From Centropus unirufus (Eukaryota > Chordata > Aves > Cuculiformes > Centropidae), in the NCBI GenBank assembly GCA_013397695.1, contig VYZI01000018.1, positions 759,642-823,641 of the forward strand: a DNA stretch of 64,000 nt, given 5' to 3'. A program made the translations under genes and the position numbers. Below the pieces are notes generated by a model that was not told the origin of the DNA, did no database searches, and was given only the letters and a program-made list of their open reading frames with translations. Of this stretch, positions 41,501 to 54,255 are shown one piece after another; position 1 is the stretch's first letter, and every line of letters starts with the position of its first letter.

Positions 41501-42090
41501 TATCTAGGTCTCTAGATCTAGGTGTACATTGCATATAAATTAGATGGAGGGTAGAACTGCACAGTATTCTGGTAGACAGAGAGGAGGGAGGTTGGGTGAG
41601 AGCAACATGTGTTTGAACAAGTCTCTCAAAGGCACTGTATCTCAGTTAATGAAGTCATGAATTGTAAAGTATCAAGGCCATCAAGCAGTGGGTTCATATT
41701 TACTTATTGTTCGAAGAGTTAGAAATGACTGGTAGTGTCTTTCAAGCTTGTCCCTTTTACCAATAACTTCTGCTGGTTAATGGTAACTTTGAAGGTATTC
41801 TTTATATCATAGAGCTGAATGCATCCCCACCCCATCAAGTGTCTCTTACATGTGCTGACCAGAGCAATATGAAACGTGAACAGACATTTATAATAAGGTA
41901 AATCTGGAGCAAAGACTTCCATCTCTTCATCTTTAACATCTTGAAGTGGGGAACGTACTCTCTGTGCAAGCTTAAGCCATGCACAAAAATGGCTTGAAAC
42001 CCTCTAATCAATTATGTGTTCCACTGTTAAATTTGTAATAGATCTTGAATACTTCAAATTGAATTCTCTGTGTGATCTAAAGCCAAACAT

Positions 42091-42105
42091 TAATAATAAT
42101 AATAA
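42091..42105 (+). repeat. (TAA)5 microsatellite
   Basis: Five TAA units precede an A-rich run. It is a simple repeat with no visible function. Confidence 0.85.
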
Positions 42106-44199
42106 AAAGTTTGTAAATATAAGCTCTCTTTTACTGCCTTTTGATCCATGTCAGCAGCATGGACCTGCCTTTTCATTGCAGTGCTGCCCATTATGAGGGG
42201 GACATCTTTCTGTTTCCATTTCTTTGGATGTTGCTTAGTGATAAACCCCTTTAGAATGATGGACTTCAAGCTACATGTAGTCTGAAGATTTGCATGATGC
42301 AAAGAAATGAAAGAACAACATCTGAGAGCAGGTCAGCAATAGCGCCATGCCAGAAGTTCTGTTTTAGGAAATGACTCACCCAGAAGAGGTGAAAAAAAAT
42401 ATGAGGGACTTGAAGGGGCTCACATGGGTAGTTCATAGTTTTTCTGACAGTGCTTGCATATGAAACAAGACTGAATCCTGTCCCACAGTATGAAGGTTGT
42501 TTGAGATCTCCAAAGGGTCTTGGTTTAGTTAAAAATCCTTTTGGCATTAGCCCATAGGATCCAAAATTCAGCTTTGTTTTTATATCTATGGCAAAATGAG
42601 CTTGTATTTGAAGTTGAAAATGCACTATTTCCACTGAATTAGAAGGAAGCTGTTAGGATAAATTGTCTGCCAGTAACTGTATTATGGGACAACTTTGTGC
42701 CAGTTGACACTACCAGAGAGACAAGAAGGCAGGAACGGCATTTCATGAAAGCACCAAGGCTGTGCAGCTTGTCACACTAGTTGAAATACAATTTGTGAAG
42801 GGGTCCAATGCAGTATTAAAACTTGTGTCACATAAATAATTATTTACTGTCTGTTAATTTTAGCAAATTAATTTTGTGCTGCAATACAAAAAGAAATGCA
42901 TAACTTCCCTGTATAGTTTATCACACTTCATTATAACCAGCATAGGTAACTGTGGAGCTGTCTCATATTGCTAATCCCAAGTTTTTTTTCTTTTATTATC
43001 ACGTATTAGTAACATGCTGAGGAAATAACATGAACAATTTTTTCAGTGATTTCTTCTGCGATAGATGGATATGTATTTACAAGATGGACAAATAAGTCAG
43101 TAACTGTTTGTGAAAAATTATTTGGCTCTGTTACATGTCAAGATTTGCTGTGCGGACAAGAGGGAGAGAGATTTGCTGTCCTAGCAGATTTCACTTTTTT
43201 CACAGTCATTTGTTTGGCCAATTTTTATTACTTAATAATCAACCTTTATTATTACATTAATTCTAATTGGGATATGTGAAACGTAGTGCCTTGGCCGCAT
43301 GCCATCAGTTTACTTGCTGAATAACTTAAGTCATTTCTTTCTAATACGTTAGGCTGCAATATCATTACTTTTATGCTGTCCTAATATTCTAGTTATATTG
43401 ATGTTATTTCACTTGTTATTACCTTCTTGACATGAAATTGTTTTTCAAATATGGAAATCCTGCTCAAATATTTCTAGATAGCAGAATCCTGCATTGGCCT
43501 ATAATGTATCATAACAACTAAACAGTGCAACATAAAGCAAATTATTTGTTTCCTAACCTGTGCCAGCCTTCATAGTAAGGGGACAAAAGATGCCAGGAGA
43601 ATTTTGTTCTGTATATATTTTATATATTCTTTTCTATTTGCCAAAATAAAGGGAATAATCTTGTTGAAAATACAGAGGCAGCAAATGCACAATCTTTAAA
43701 TGGACAGTGTGATTTATCCCACTTTACACTCCTTTATAAGCAGTATATATCACTCCTGTGAGTCATCTTCTGCTTAAGGAATTGTAAGAAATATATCTTA
43801 CTATTACTGATAAAAGAGACCAAACTACCTTAATTCATTCTTCATCCAGAGTCTTTTATCACAGCATAGTTGTGATTAGGATTCTGATCACTAAGTGTGC
43901 CACTCTGAGATTGAGAGGCTCTAGTTACTCATCTATTATTCTTCATGAAGCAAAGCTCCAGTGTACCATCTGTTTTCTTACTGAATCTTGCATGTAGCTG
44001 CAAAGAGCTGGTCATCAGAGATTGAATCTGGCAACCAAGCTCTTGGTTTGCTTGGAGACAGCCAGACATTCGCTGCTATTGTCCTATTTAAGTTTCAGAT
44101 GGCAATAAATTATTTTTCTCTGCTGTATTCAAATTTATATATGATCTGGTATTTAATTTTTGTTTAATTTTTTATTCGGTCATATTTGAGCTTGTCTTT

Positions 44200-44520
44200 T
44201 TACTGCTTTTTTCCAACCAAAAATCAATTGGGAAAAGACCGCGGAAGCTATAGACAAAAGGCTTGTTTGGGAATAAGTCTGTCTTGCATTCATGATCCAG
44301 TTTGAATTAACAAAGGCCGTTGTATGCTGATAATGCCTCCCCTTTGAACACAAGGAATGGAGATGGTTCCTGCTGTGATCATGCTCAGCTAAAACATGGT
44401 AGCAGCAATCAATAAAATATACCATGTTTGCTCTTGTTTAATCAGATCACATGGTTAACTTTGTTTTATTTTGAGAAGAATGTGAGATTGCAAGGGAGCA
44501 TCTTAATCACCCAGGTACAG
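44200..44520. promoter_or_regulatory. Candidate conserved regulatory block
   Basis: The block has mixed-complexity sequence with GAATTAACAAAGG (SOX-type AACAAAGG at 44309-44316), CCTTTGAA (TCF/LEF-type, 44341-44348) and several ATTA/ATCA cores in about 300 bases, set between simpler AT-rich flanks. It has the look of a conserved vertebrate non-coding element. No promoter or coding signal is seen. Motif-level inference only. Confidence 0.25.
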
Positions 44521-45449
44521 AGCTGAGAAGCAGGATGCGGAATGCTGCTTAAGGCTGGGACATGGCCGTCTCTGGGGCATCCCACCATCCCTGCCTCATG
44601 AAACACTGTCTCCCACTGTGCAGAGGTGTAGCTCTATCCAGCTCACTGCCATTGAGCTTGCTCTGTCTTTCTTTAGGCTTTTTTTTTTCCCCTTTTCCCC
44701 TTTAAACTACACAATGTTATTGGAGCTTCACAACACTGCGGTATTTTATAATAGTCTGCACTATTCCCTAAAGAGCAATAAAAAGTAGCTTTTGAGGCTT
44801 CTCTTTTTGATCCATTATTTAGAGCCTGATTTGTGCTGTCTGCAATCCCCACGTCAGTGCCAATGCTCCTGCAGCTCTGCAAATTCCCTTCAGGACTACA
44901 CTAAAATCATATATCTTTTTTTTAGGAGGTATTTAGATATCATCATAGTACAATTTTTCACGATCTGCTCCTCTTACCATGGATTTCCTTTTTGTAGCAG
45001 AGAAGGACTGTCTGTACAACTCTATTTCTTACTGACTCTCAGCTTCCAGATTAAATTTTTACTTGGCAACAAAACTTCTCTCCCAAGGTGATAGTTAGAC
45101 TGTATTGGTCCTGGGCTCAGCTCTAACAAACATTTGTGTTTGTACAAAACCTGGCTATCTTCCCCATATGTTCAGAAGGACTCTGGGAACTGAGCCATAC
45201 AGGGTCAGCAAGACCTGAAGTCATAAGCACTGTGCAGATTCTACACTAAGCAATGCAGGTTATTAGAATATGTCATTAGTAGCAAAGGAGTTTATTTTTG
45301 CTTCATTCCTGTAAATGACAGCTTTATAATACGTGCCCACTTGGGCAATCACTTCCCTCCTGCTCCTCTCCCCCTTCCTTCCTATCCCCAACTTTTACAG
45401 CGGGAGTAAAAACATACTATTCCTTAGATATGTCACGGCCTTTTTTTCC

Positions 45450-45670
45450 ACTTCCATTTAATTCATTTTGTGATATAAAATGTTTTGCCTGACGTGGTAG
45501 CCCAGTGATTCCACATGGCAGTCTGATATTGTATTATGATCAATGCCAATGCCATCACTGCACACATTAATCGAAAAAACTAGCAACTGACGGGATCTTT
45601 AGCCCAAGCAACTTGCAGTCTAAGCCCTAATGATGCTGTGCAGTGTGATTCCATAGAGTCATGGGCATGC
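45450..45670. promoter_or_regulatory. Candidate conserved regulatory block
   Basis: The segment contains CATTTAATTCATTTTG, GCCTGACGTGGTAG (a CRE-like TGACG core) and CACATTAATCG, with CpGs and little simple sequence, in contrast to the neighbouring T-rich runs. It could be a conserved non-coding element. There is no ORF and no repeat match. Confidence 0.2.
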
Positions 45671-48600
45671 TGCTGGCAGTACCTGTGCAGAGGTTTTACA
45701 TCTTTGCATCTCCAAGGAATTTTGTGTGTGCTTTAAAGCAGTTCAGAAGGCAAATTTAAGTGAGAGAGTGGGAATGCATGTCCGTAGGTAAGTTACACAA
45801 GAAGTACTGTAACTCCCCTTCCTGCTGGGTGAAGAGCCTTTGCATGGAGGTTTAAGAAGGAGAATAGAGGTTTGCTCCCTCCTTCAAAGACTACAGGCAT
45901 GTCTTAGATTAGTTCTTGAAGCACAGTTCATCGAGAATGCTGCTCACAGGAAATACCCTAGGGATAAAATTTCTATAATGGTGTAGTACGAATACCTTGT
46001 TTTGCCTCTCAGTGCTTCTCTGAGAACCAAGACAATCTTTTTTTTCTTTCTCCCCTTCCTCCTTTTCTTTTTCCCCCCTCTCATTATTTTTCTTTTCCCC
46101 TCCCATTATCTTTGAGGTTAAGTACTTCAAAAACAGATTGACAGGAAAGCAGAAGTACCTAGGTCTTGACCTCAAATAACCTTAGGCCAATGCTGAAAAC
46201 AGTCATCCGGTAGGTAGATCTAGGTGGAGAGGGGGCTGAATGCAAGTTTTCTGGATAGTCACTAACTTTCAGTGAAAGAGAAGAGTGAAAGAAGCATCAA
46301 CACTACCTTCCCTTCTCTCTCCACTCAGCACAGCTGCTGTGCAGTAAGGGCCCCCACTCTACTTCTGCATTGGCCCGTTCTGAGAAGTCCCACAGGGCAG
46401 CCTCTGATGGCATATCTCTGCCTAACTCCCACATCCCATTTAGCAGAGAGGTACTAAGGCTCATGTCTGCTCAAACTACAGACTTTCAGGACACCGAAAC
46501 AAAATTCCAGTCACTTTGAGTTCATTGCTTCCAATGTCAAGTTGCAGAGGAGCAGATGAGTTTGCATGTGGGTGCCTTATTTCTTCCTAAATCCTCCCTA
46601 ATGAGACCAAAGTCCCTTGTCTTTCGAAAAACCCTTAAGCTTTCAAAGTAGGAGCTTCATTATTTTATTTTGGTGATTGCAAAAGGGACCTGATTAGGAA
46701 GAAGATGGGTTATGGTCTGATTCAGGGGTAAGCTCGTGCTTCCAGATTTGGAAATCTGGCTACAAGTAGCTCCAGAATCAGCAAGCACAAAGTTTCTCAG
46801 GACTCCCAAAACCCTCCAAGTCATCAAGCAGGAGCTAAGAATCCAGTTGTGCACATTACATCAATAGCTAGACAGAACAAAGCCCTTCAAAGAGGGCAAA
46901 GATAGGAACACGGAGACTAAAGATGTTATGTCAGAAATTAGTCAACAAAAAGGTGAGATGTATTCAGCCATTGCCTCAAGGACTGTATAATTTTACATTG
47001 GTGCTCAAAGTGCAGATGGAGCAGAAGAAATATTATTTTATCATCCAGCCACCTCCAGTACTCGGGACATTGCTGGAGTGAGGAGAATGGTGCTAAAGGG
47101 AATGAAGTTACATTACCCCTTTTACTGTCATTTGTGACTCTTGTCCATGATGCTGTGAACCTGCCATCAAAAGGAGGAACTTCAGTTTAAGACTATAAGG
47201 CGTTTTCTGTATCTAGGGGGACCAATAAGACAATGGAAAGTGCCTTCCTTCTCTCGCCTGGCGGTCTGCATGTTAGAAACAGTCTTGGAGACATGAGTTG
47301 TTGCTTCTGCTAGTGGTTTTTTGCTCCTCTCTGTGGCTATTTTATTTTGTCATCCCTCTAAATGAGCTGTTATTGTCAACACCATCTGAAAAAAAACCCA
47401 ACAACTTGATCTTCTGTAAGAAGCTAAGATAACCTCTAGCAGTGGTGGTTTGCTACGGAAACCGGCAAACTGATAGCTCTCTACTCAGAACCTCATACCT
47501 CATTTAACTACCTCATATCAGAAGATGATAAGGCTAAGCCAGCACTTTAACAATGTGAATCCATTTACACCAATGGAATCATCCACATCACACCGTAGTA
47601 ATGCTTCTGCTCCAACTCTGGATGCCCTCTGAGAACCCTAAGGCTGGAAGAGGCTATACATAAGATAGATGGTCAGCTAAATTTCTGCAAAGCCTTCCAT
47701 GCCTCTGCATGTACACAGAGTCTCGCTCTTACCTACCTTATTAATTGTTTGTTTGTGGGTTTTTTTTATAGCTATGCCTCAGTTATCAAAATCGTTGTTG
47801 CTTTCTGATGAGCTGTGACATATTCTATCTAAGCAGATATAACATGTCTGAAATAGTAAGGGAAAAAATGAATTGAAGTGGATTCCTGCTGCTTTCAATT
47901 CTGATATCAAAACTGTGTGTGATAGAGTGCCACTGGTCAGAAGCAGCAGACGGAGCTGCTAATGGCCATGTTATCCGTGAAACGCAGCTATTGCCTTGCC
48001 ACAGAGTGACTGGGGGGTGGGGAATGTACAGAACAGTGAACTCTCACATTTCAGACTCCCTCTTGATAAAAATCAATATGTTTGCTTATTCAAATATATG
48101 CTGATTAAAGAAACAATATTCAAAGTAGACATTAAAAAAATAAGTGGAACGATAGCTTTATCCTTAGGACCTAGAGCATGGAAGATTCAGACCCATGATC
48201 AATCCCTAAAGACTCCATCTATGGCACTGGACAGTTCTGCTAGGTCAGTTCCTCAGAGTGGCCAAATAACATTGCAATCAGCTCGGTGGTATGAAGATGA
48301 TTAAGCAGCTCCTGAGGATCGGGTCCCCATAGGTCAGTTCCTCACCTCTAAAACAACAAACTGTAGTCTTTTTCAAACTACACTACAGTATGGGTGTCCA
48401 CAATACCTCTGTGATGGGGGCCATAATGGAGCAGTTACAAGATTGTCATGGATTTAACAGTTAGATTTCTAACTTTGCTGTGTACGTGGTCTAGGTCTGA
48501 ACTTCATAAAGGAGCTAACTCAATTGAGAAGTCAAGGAAATCAAGATATCTTAAGAATAAGATACAGGAAGTAGACATTTTATCAATTAAAAAAAATCAA

Positions 48601-50058
48601 AATAATTCATATCCTAAAAAGTACTATGTTGAACTTGGTTCCATATGAATGGATTCGAATTTCATTATAACTGTTTAATAGCACAGGCAGTATATATACC
48701 TTTATGCACACACCTTGGCTAAATTGAGCAACTGTCACACTTGTAGCGACAACAGGTCAAAACTGTCTTTCCTCCAGTCAGGAATCAGTAAGTTGGAAGA
48801 GCAAAGTTTTCCCTGTCTATACCTCACTTTCTGTGACAACGACAAATCAGCATTTCGTACCTCCAGCTTTCACCATGAAATGCATATGAGAGGCATGAGA
48901 GAGTTTAACAAAAATAAGTCAGCAGGTACATATTCCGTTTTATTTATTTAATATCTTGAATTATTAAAAAGACAGGTGCTGCTTGGCATATAGCTCCCAT
49001 TATTGTATGAATTATCAACCAGCAAAAGAAGTAACATATTGACTGGTATCTTCACTATGAATTACAATTACAGCGGCTGAACCACAAAGGATAGGAAAGA
49101 GTGAATCACGCTATAGCTAGAATTATGGCTAGAGTGAACAGAAGCATTACAGATACATGATAGCGATATTCAACAGGCATTAATTATTTTAGGATTGATT
49201 CCTTTTAAACAATAAATGCAGAAGGTCACAAACTAGAGGACATCTTTGCTAAATTAAACTTAACACTAGGGCAAACTATCCTGGTAAACTGGTAACAGGC
49301 TTCAGTGCTTTTAATCCACAAGTCATTGACATAAATCTGTCTCAAAATGATATTGATTAGTGGAGGCCTAAGGGTCCAGACCAGTGAAGAGATCCTTATC
49401 TTCATTAAATGGCAAGAATAGTGTAAGGGAAAAAAAATCCAAATAAATCTTAAAAAGACAGAAAAAATCAGTTATTTTTTTTTTCTCTTTCATGCCTTTG
49501 CAAGGAATATAGGGGAGATACTGAAAAATGTCTTCCTTAAGGAAATGTACTGACTTTGATTAGGAAGTTATTTAAAAGAAATGAGTTATATTTGATTTTT
49601 AGAGAATATATTGTATGTGAACAGATTAAAAAGGAGCATGATTTTGCAATGTGTGTCCCTAACTCATGAGTAAAAGAACATGATTTTTAACATCTCTCTT
49701 AGACAAGGAATTTTAAGTCTTTACATGCTGTTATTACGTGCCTGTTGTTTGGGATTTATTTTTTTTATTTCTGTCTTTGAGAATGATTGTTTTGTTTGTT
49801 TTTTTGTTTTATTTGTTTCCCTGGGCATAGACTACTAAATTAGAATTTACAAATTTTTGATTGACCCATCTCTCTCCTAAGCTCAGTTTGTCTCAGAATA
49901 GAATCAACTCCGGTGCAATCTACTTTCAAATATTGGCTGTAAGGAGATGTCCACATAGGGAATTAAGTGGGCTTTAAATTTCCGCCATAAATTTCTCTGA
50001 ACAGCATCCTCATGTAAATAGCCCATACAGTACGAGTCTTTGAAATATGTCTGCTTAC
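45671..50058. other. Non-coding stretch, nothing recognised
   Basis: Only chance-length ORFs of 102 codons or fewer. It includes a pyrimidine mirror-type tract (46036-46104, listed) and T-rich runs at 49465-49490 and 49755-49820. No gene or known repeat is supported. Confidence 0.5.
46036..46104 (+). repeat. Homopyrimidine tract
   Basis: 47 consecutive pyrimidines (46036-46082) are followed after four mixed bases by 18 more (46087-46104). Long purine/pyrimidine tracts can form triplex (H-DNA) structure and are mutation-prone; whether this one does is unknown. Confidence 0.85.
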
Positions 50059-50181
50059 CGGTTATTTTTGCAGCTCCCATGACATCTCCCTGCTGGACAG
50101 TTACTGTTTTGCTGTCAATAGGTTTTAGCAGTCTTCTAACTCTCAGCAGAGAACTGAGGTCAGTCAAAACCCTGTCTTCAA
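50059..50181 (-). other. Candidate coding exon, product unknown
   Basis: A minus-strand frame of 111 codons (49904-50239) contains an internal donor-like AACCG|GTAAGC ending the candidate exon at 50059, and an acceptor-like TTCTACTTTAAAG before 50181. The 123-nt interval is exactly 41 codons and reads LSSLLRVRRLLKPIDSKTV and then VQQGDVMGAAKITG. The composition is protein-like and the frame stays open beyond the donor, ending in HRS-stop. I recognise no family. The acceptor's pyrimidine tract is weak, so chance is quite possible. Confidence 0.2.
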
Positions 50182-52031
50182 CTTTAAAGTAGAAGTTTCT
50201 CCTTTTTAGAGTTAAGAACTCTCTGCCTTTAACTAGCACTGCCCTTGCCCTGGATGCTCTTGGAAAGTCCTACCAGGCTCATCAGACTCCATTCAGAGCC
50301 ACCTCACAGTGTTTTTATCACAGTCACCTTTTCAGAGACACCTTATGTGGTTGTGCAGATCCACGCACTGATTCAGCAGAGCTCATCCGCTTTGCACTGT
50401 CCACAACTGACCAAAGTGGAGCTCCGATAGGGGTGATTCTGCAGATCACACACCTTTGCGCTAGCTCTGTCTGGAACTAGGAATGTCTCCCACATGCCTC
50501 AGCATCTACACAGAGTCTCTCCTTTATGCCATCTAGTCCTCAGAGGTGCTTTCTCTACTGTATCTACCTTCCACTTTTGTGATAGCAGCTCCCTATATCA
50601 TTTTAAGGAAAATTTTTTTTTCAAGTATAAAATAATGTTTTTATCTTTCAATTCCTCTGGTTTTACAATATTCTCTTTCCCTGCTCAGGTTTCTCTTTCT
50701 GACACAGAATGACTGACGGTCAGTGACTTTAGTTATCTGCAGCACCATTTCCTAACAGGTTATTGGGCCTATGTCAGCTTTCTAGTGGCCAGGCTGCTTC
50801 AGTGGAGGAGAACTTAGGAGCCACAGTGGAGACTGCAGACAGAAAGATAATAATAGATTGGCATCCGGATACTGAATACACTGCCATAATTATGCTGTTA
50901 TATGTATTCCTGCGAGTTGGATAACCTGCGTGGGGCAGTATTTTTCATGTTGGTAATAAGGCTTTATGACACTTGGACTCTTGTACATTATGGTAGGTTT
51001 GAGGCACTGTCAAGAATTAAATTCACACCATAATTCCTGACTATTTCATAATAGTTTCTCTTTAACGAGTTAAATAGCAGAATGATGAGTGGGGTAGGAG
51101 TCAGTGGTCTTAATTCAGATAGTGTTTATTGATCTAGATGTACTCCAGCAAGTGAATCCAGCTATATACAACGTACAGAAAGCATATCTGTGGAAGTTTA
51201 TCAACACTCTCTGCCTCCTTGTTGCAACAGCTTAGATCTTCAGTAGTTCCACTAATGACTGTGTGACCTCAGAGTTAGTCTTGACTGACTGATCTTAACT
51301 TTCTAAAGTATTTTTAAATGCATAGCTTCTTATTAATTAAGCTCTGGATGGATGCTTTTATTCAGTGAGGGGTTTCAGGATGCTGTCATGTGCACCTCCT
51401 CAGATGATTAGATGATTTTCTTTCAGGAGAACATTGTTGGATTGTTCTGGTTTAGACTCCTTGCCACTAACTCTCACTCTTAAGAGTCCAGCCTGCACAG
51501 AGAACAAGGGGAGTTTTCTCATCCTCATTATGTTTTAAACCACTAGTTAGCTCCCTGGCAAGAATATTTCTAAATCCAAGTTGTTCATTACAACAGCCAG
51601 AAGTAGTGAACTAAAACTCTTGCTGCATAAAAAAATGAAATACGACATAATGGTCAGGTTTTTACATGAAATGTAAAAAATACAAGCAATTGTGTATTTA
51701 TAGCTTAGAAAATACCCTTGAGGTAGCAGGTATTTATCTACCCAAATGTAGAGGTTACTAGCTCTTCGATTCAAATGTAATCTTTTACATCTTTGCCACT
51801 TTGTTAATCCTAAATAGTTCAGAGATCATTAAATAATAACACTCTATTATTGGAAGTAGTAAAATGGTAGAAATAGTTTGGCAAGCCATACACAGAAAGG
51901 AATAAGTATGAACTGAAGGTTCTGTACATCTTATCTGAAAAAAAATTACATTGACAGAATCTTTCTTTTATATGGCAGGAATAGAGATGAAATGCCTTAC
52001 TCTGTGTAACATAGTACCCTGCCAGTGTGTG
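50182..52031. other. Non-coding stretch, nothing recognised
   Basis: Short chance ORFs only. A let-7-like string near 51719 was examined and rejected. No repeat family identified. Confidence 0.5.
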
Positions 52032-52071
52032 CTTGTAAAAGGAAAACTGCCCTTGTAAAAGTAAAACTGGA
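52032..52071 (+). repeat. 20-bp tandem duplication
   Basis: CTTGTAAAAGGAAAACTGCC (52032-52051) is followed directly by a near-identical copy (52052-52071) with a G-to-T change inside and a changed end. It is a small, fairly recent local duplication. Confidence 0.85.
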
Positions 52072-52190
52072 CACATGCAAACAGAGTCAAAATGAGTAAT
52101 TGATGCCTCCTATCTGAAGTACTTAATATTGTAAATCAGGAGGGTGTCCAGGTCTGAATCACAAGACAAATGTGCAGACCGAGAAGGCTA

Positions 52191-52212
52191 ATCTGCACCC
52201 TCTAGTGACCCA
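52191..52212 (-). promoter_or_regulatory. CTCF-like binding site
   Basis: On the minus strand the sequence GGGTCACTAGAGGGTGCAG matches the CTCF core CCA(C/G)(C/T)AG(A/G)GGGC at most positions, with the key AGAGGG intact and changes at the first C and the C after GGG. CTCF sites organise chromatin loops and insulators. The match is imperfect and single, so occupancy is uncertain. Confidence 0.35.
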
Positions 52213-52690
52213 AACTTGTTGAAACATTGTCACCTACAAATTACTAAATGACCCGGAAGGCTTCTCCCCTGGTAAAGACCTTTATTGCCCTGTTTCTGTT
52301 TTAGAACATGTAATCAAAAATCTCCATAAAATTTAGAAAACTGGACTGTATCAAGATATATAGAAACAGTCCATAGGTGGGTTCTTCTCCAAGCTTCCAA
52401 CCCAGCCATGTGCAGCTCTATAAAGTAGAAAGCAGCCCCATGATGTCCATGCCATTCCCTCTGTCCTGCCTGCTATAATTCTCAAACTTTGTGCTCCTGG
52501 ATCCCAGGGTCGGGATGTGTGGGGGGAGCAGGGTATGTCTGTGCCCCCCATTCAATATCTGTGCTCCACCTGCCCTCCGCTTGCTCCCAGCTTCCTAAGC
52601 CCTGCAGCAAGGCTGTACTAATTAGCCTGGGGGAGCCTTGAGAGCCTGTTCTAAAAATAACGACAGTTATAGTAATCTGCTGTGGCAAGC

Positions 52691-52707
52691 GTGTGTGTGT
52701 GTGTGTG
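52691..52707 (+). repeat. (GT)8 microsatellite
   Basis: An uninterrupted GT run, likely length-polymorphic between individuals. It lies just downstream of a GC-richer stretch (52430-52680) that has no recognisable gene. Confidence 0.9.
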
Positions 52708-54034
52708 AGATACGTATTTACTGCAAGCCTAGTGATTTAATAGGATTAAATTCTGATCAGCAGAAAGAAGATTGATCATAGTAATGAGAAGATGGGTAGA
52801 GTATGGCTGGCTCAGTGGCAAACTGGCTTAAGGAAGAAAGTGATATAGTTCAGTATATATTATGAAGGAACCATATTGGACCTCAGGCTTATTCACTATA
52901 TTAAGTGAGCAATACTGTAAGAAAATTGGATAGGCTAGCATCCTCTTTTTAGGTAAGCATCTAATGCTTTGCTGTTATACTCCATCCTTTTTCAGTACTA
53001 GGCATGAAATGAAATGTTCAGAATAATATGGTCATAAAAGCAGATTTGCAAACGGAGAGAAGAATGCCCAGCCCAGTAGCAAATGTAGTGCCATGTAATG
53101 CAGCATTTGGTAAAGATTATCATGAAGTGATTTTCATGGCTGGATTCAAAACACATGCTGTCAGTAGTCCTGTTTTCAGTAGCAGTGAACCTGACAGGGA
53201 AATTAGCTGAGAAAGAACAAGCTTCCAGTGTTGTCAAACTGCAAGGCAGCTCTCCAAAGGGACAGCTTGCAGCATACAGATGAAGTCAAGAAAACTACAG
53301 GGGGTTAGACTCTGGTAAAGTGTGGTATAGGTGCTCATTACTTAGAAGTAAAGCAAGTGGAGAAAGAAAGTTCAAGCAGAGGGCTCCAGGGAGTTACCAG
53401 GGAGAATAATTAAAAATTTGGAGGAATGTTAATGTGCTGAACTAAGAAAAGGAGAAAAATTAAAGGTTAGGGGAAAAAAGTAGGTCAAGGGAGTAGAAAA
53501 GGCAATGAAACTTAACGACTGCAAATGCGCTTCCCTGCCCTCCTGGCAGCCTTAAACTTGATAAGGAGAGATTGGCAGAAAGTAGGCAGTTCAACCAGCA
53601 TATCCAAATGCAAGCAGCAGATGGTTTTAATGAAAAGCAGTAATAGGGAAATGGCCTCTTCAAAACTATTTTTGCCAGAGCTTCTTCCCCACTCCACTCC
53701 CCCCTACATACTATTTTGTGTTTCTAGTACTTAATTAATTTTTTTTCTGTTTTTGGGGGAGCTTTGCTCCAATGTGGCTATTTTTTATATTTTATATGTG
53801 GTATCTTTATGTTGCTCTGGTTTTGATTTGACTGTGTGATAGGATTTTATTTAAACCTGGAAGTTTAAAGAAAAGTCTGAAAGAAAATCAAGATGCTCTT
53901 CAAAACTTACAAACACCTTTTTCTGCCATTGTATTTTATTTTGACCATGTTTAATAATAAACCTTTGCACATGGTCCATTTTTTTTTAGTTCAGGTCTTG
54001 AAGCAGAAGGGGGAAATAACACCTTCCCTCATGT

Positions 54035-54082
54035 TCATTATCTGATTAAAGAAATTGAGGCACAGAGGTTAAAAGACAGGGA
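54035..54082 (+). mobile_element. MIR/L2-type relic
   Basis: GAAATTGAGGCACAGAGG (54051-54068) followed by TTAAAAGAC corresponds to the shared MIR/L2 3' text 'GAAACTGAGGCACAGAGAGGTTAAGTGAC'. These are ancient amniote repeats that survive as short scraps in birds. Only this conserved part is visible and the ends cannot be set. Confidence 0.5.
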
Positions 54083-54255
54083 GGATTAAAGTTTGAGTGT
54101 AGCTAATTAAGGAACCAGCCCTACAAACAATTACATCCATGGTTAGCTTTAAGTACTTCAGCATTAATTGGACTACTCGCATGTTTAAGTTAAGCCCATG
54201 TGTTTGTGAACTGGAGCCTGAAGGCCACATCCTGTGAGATGGCGAGAACATGCTA
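54083..54255. promoter_or_regulatory. Candidate homeodomain-rich conserved block
   Basis: It directly follows the MIR/L2 relic and contains CTAATTAAGG (54103-54112) and GCATTAATTGG (from 54161), with CpGs (ACTACTCGC, GATGGCGAG) and no simple repeats. Ancient repeats next to homeodomain sites are sometimes co-opted as enhancers; here this is speculation from adjacency. Confidence 0.25.

Larger units (their letters stand above)
32438..44199. other. Long non-coding stretch, no gene seen
   Basis: ORFs are short apart from 38158-38643 (+, 161 codons), whose translation is low in complexity and runs through a tandem repeat; I read it as chance. The frames 40536-40832 (+) and 42266-42634 (-) are not recognisable. 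T8A8 tracts occur at 36916-36931 and 38351-38366. No RNA gene or dispersed repeat is supported. Confidence 0.5.

Noticed and set aside
47506..47515. TGAGGTAGTT on the minus strand, a let-7 seed-like string
   Set aside because: It lies in a short ACCTCAT-type local repeat; there is no hairpin and no further let-7 identity.
51719..51731. TGAGGTAGCAGGT resembles the 5' end of let-7
   Set aside because: The matching complementary arm needed for a let-7 hairpin is absent within the next 100 bases, and the similarity stops after 13 bases.
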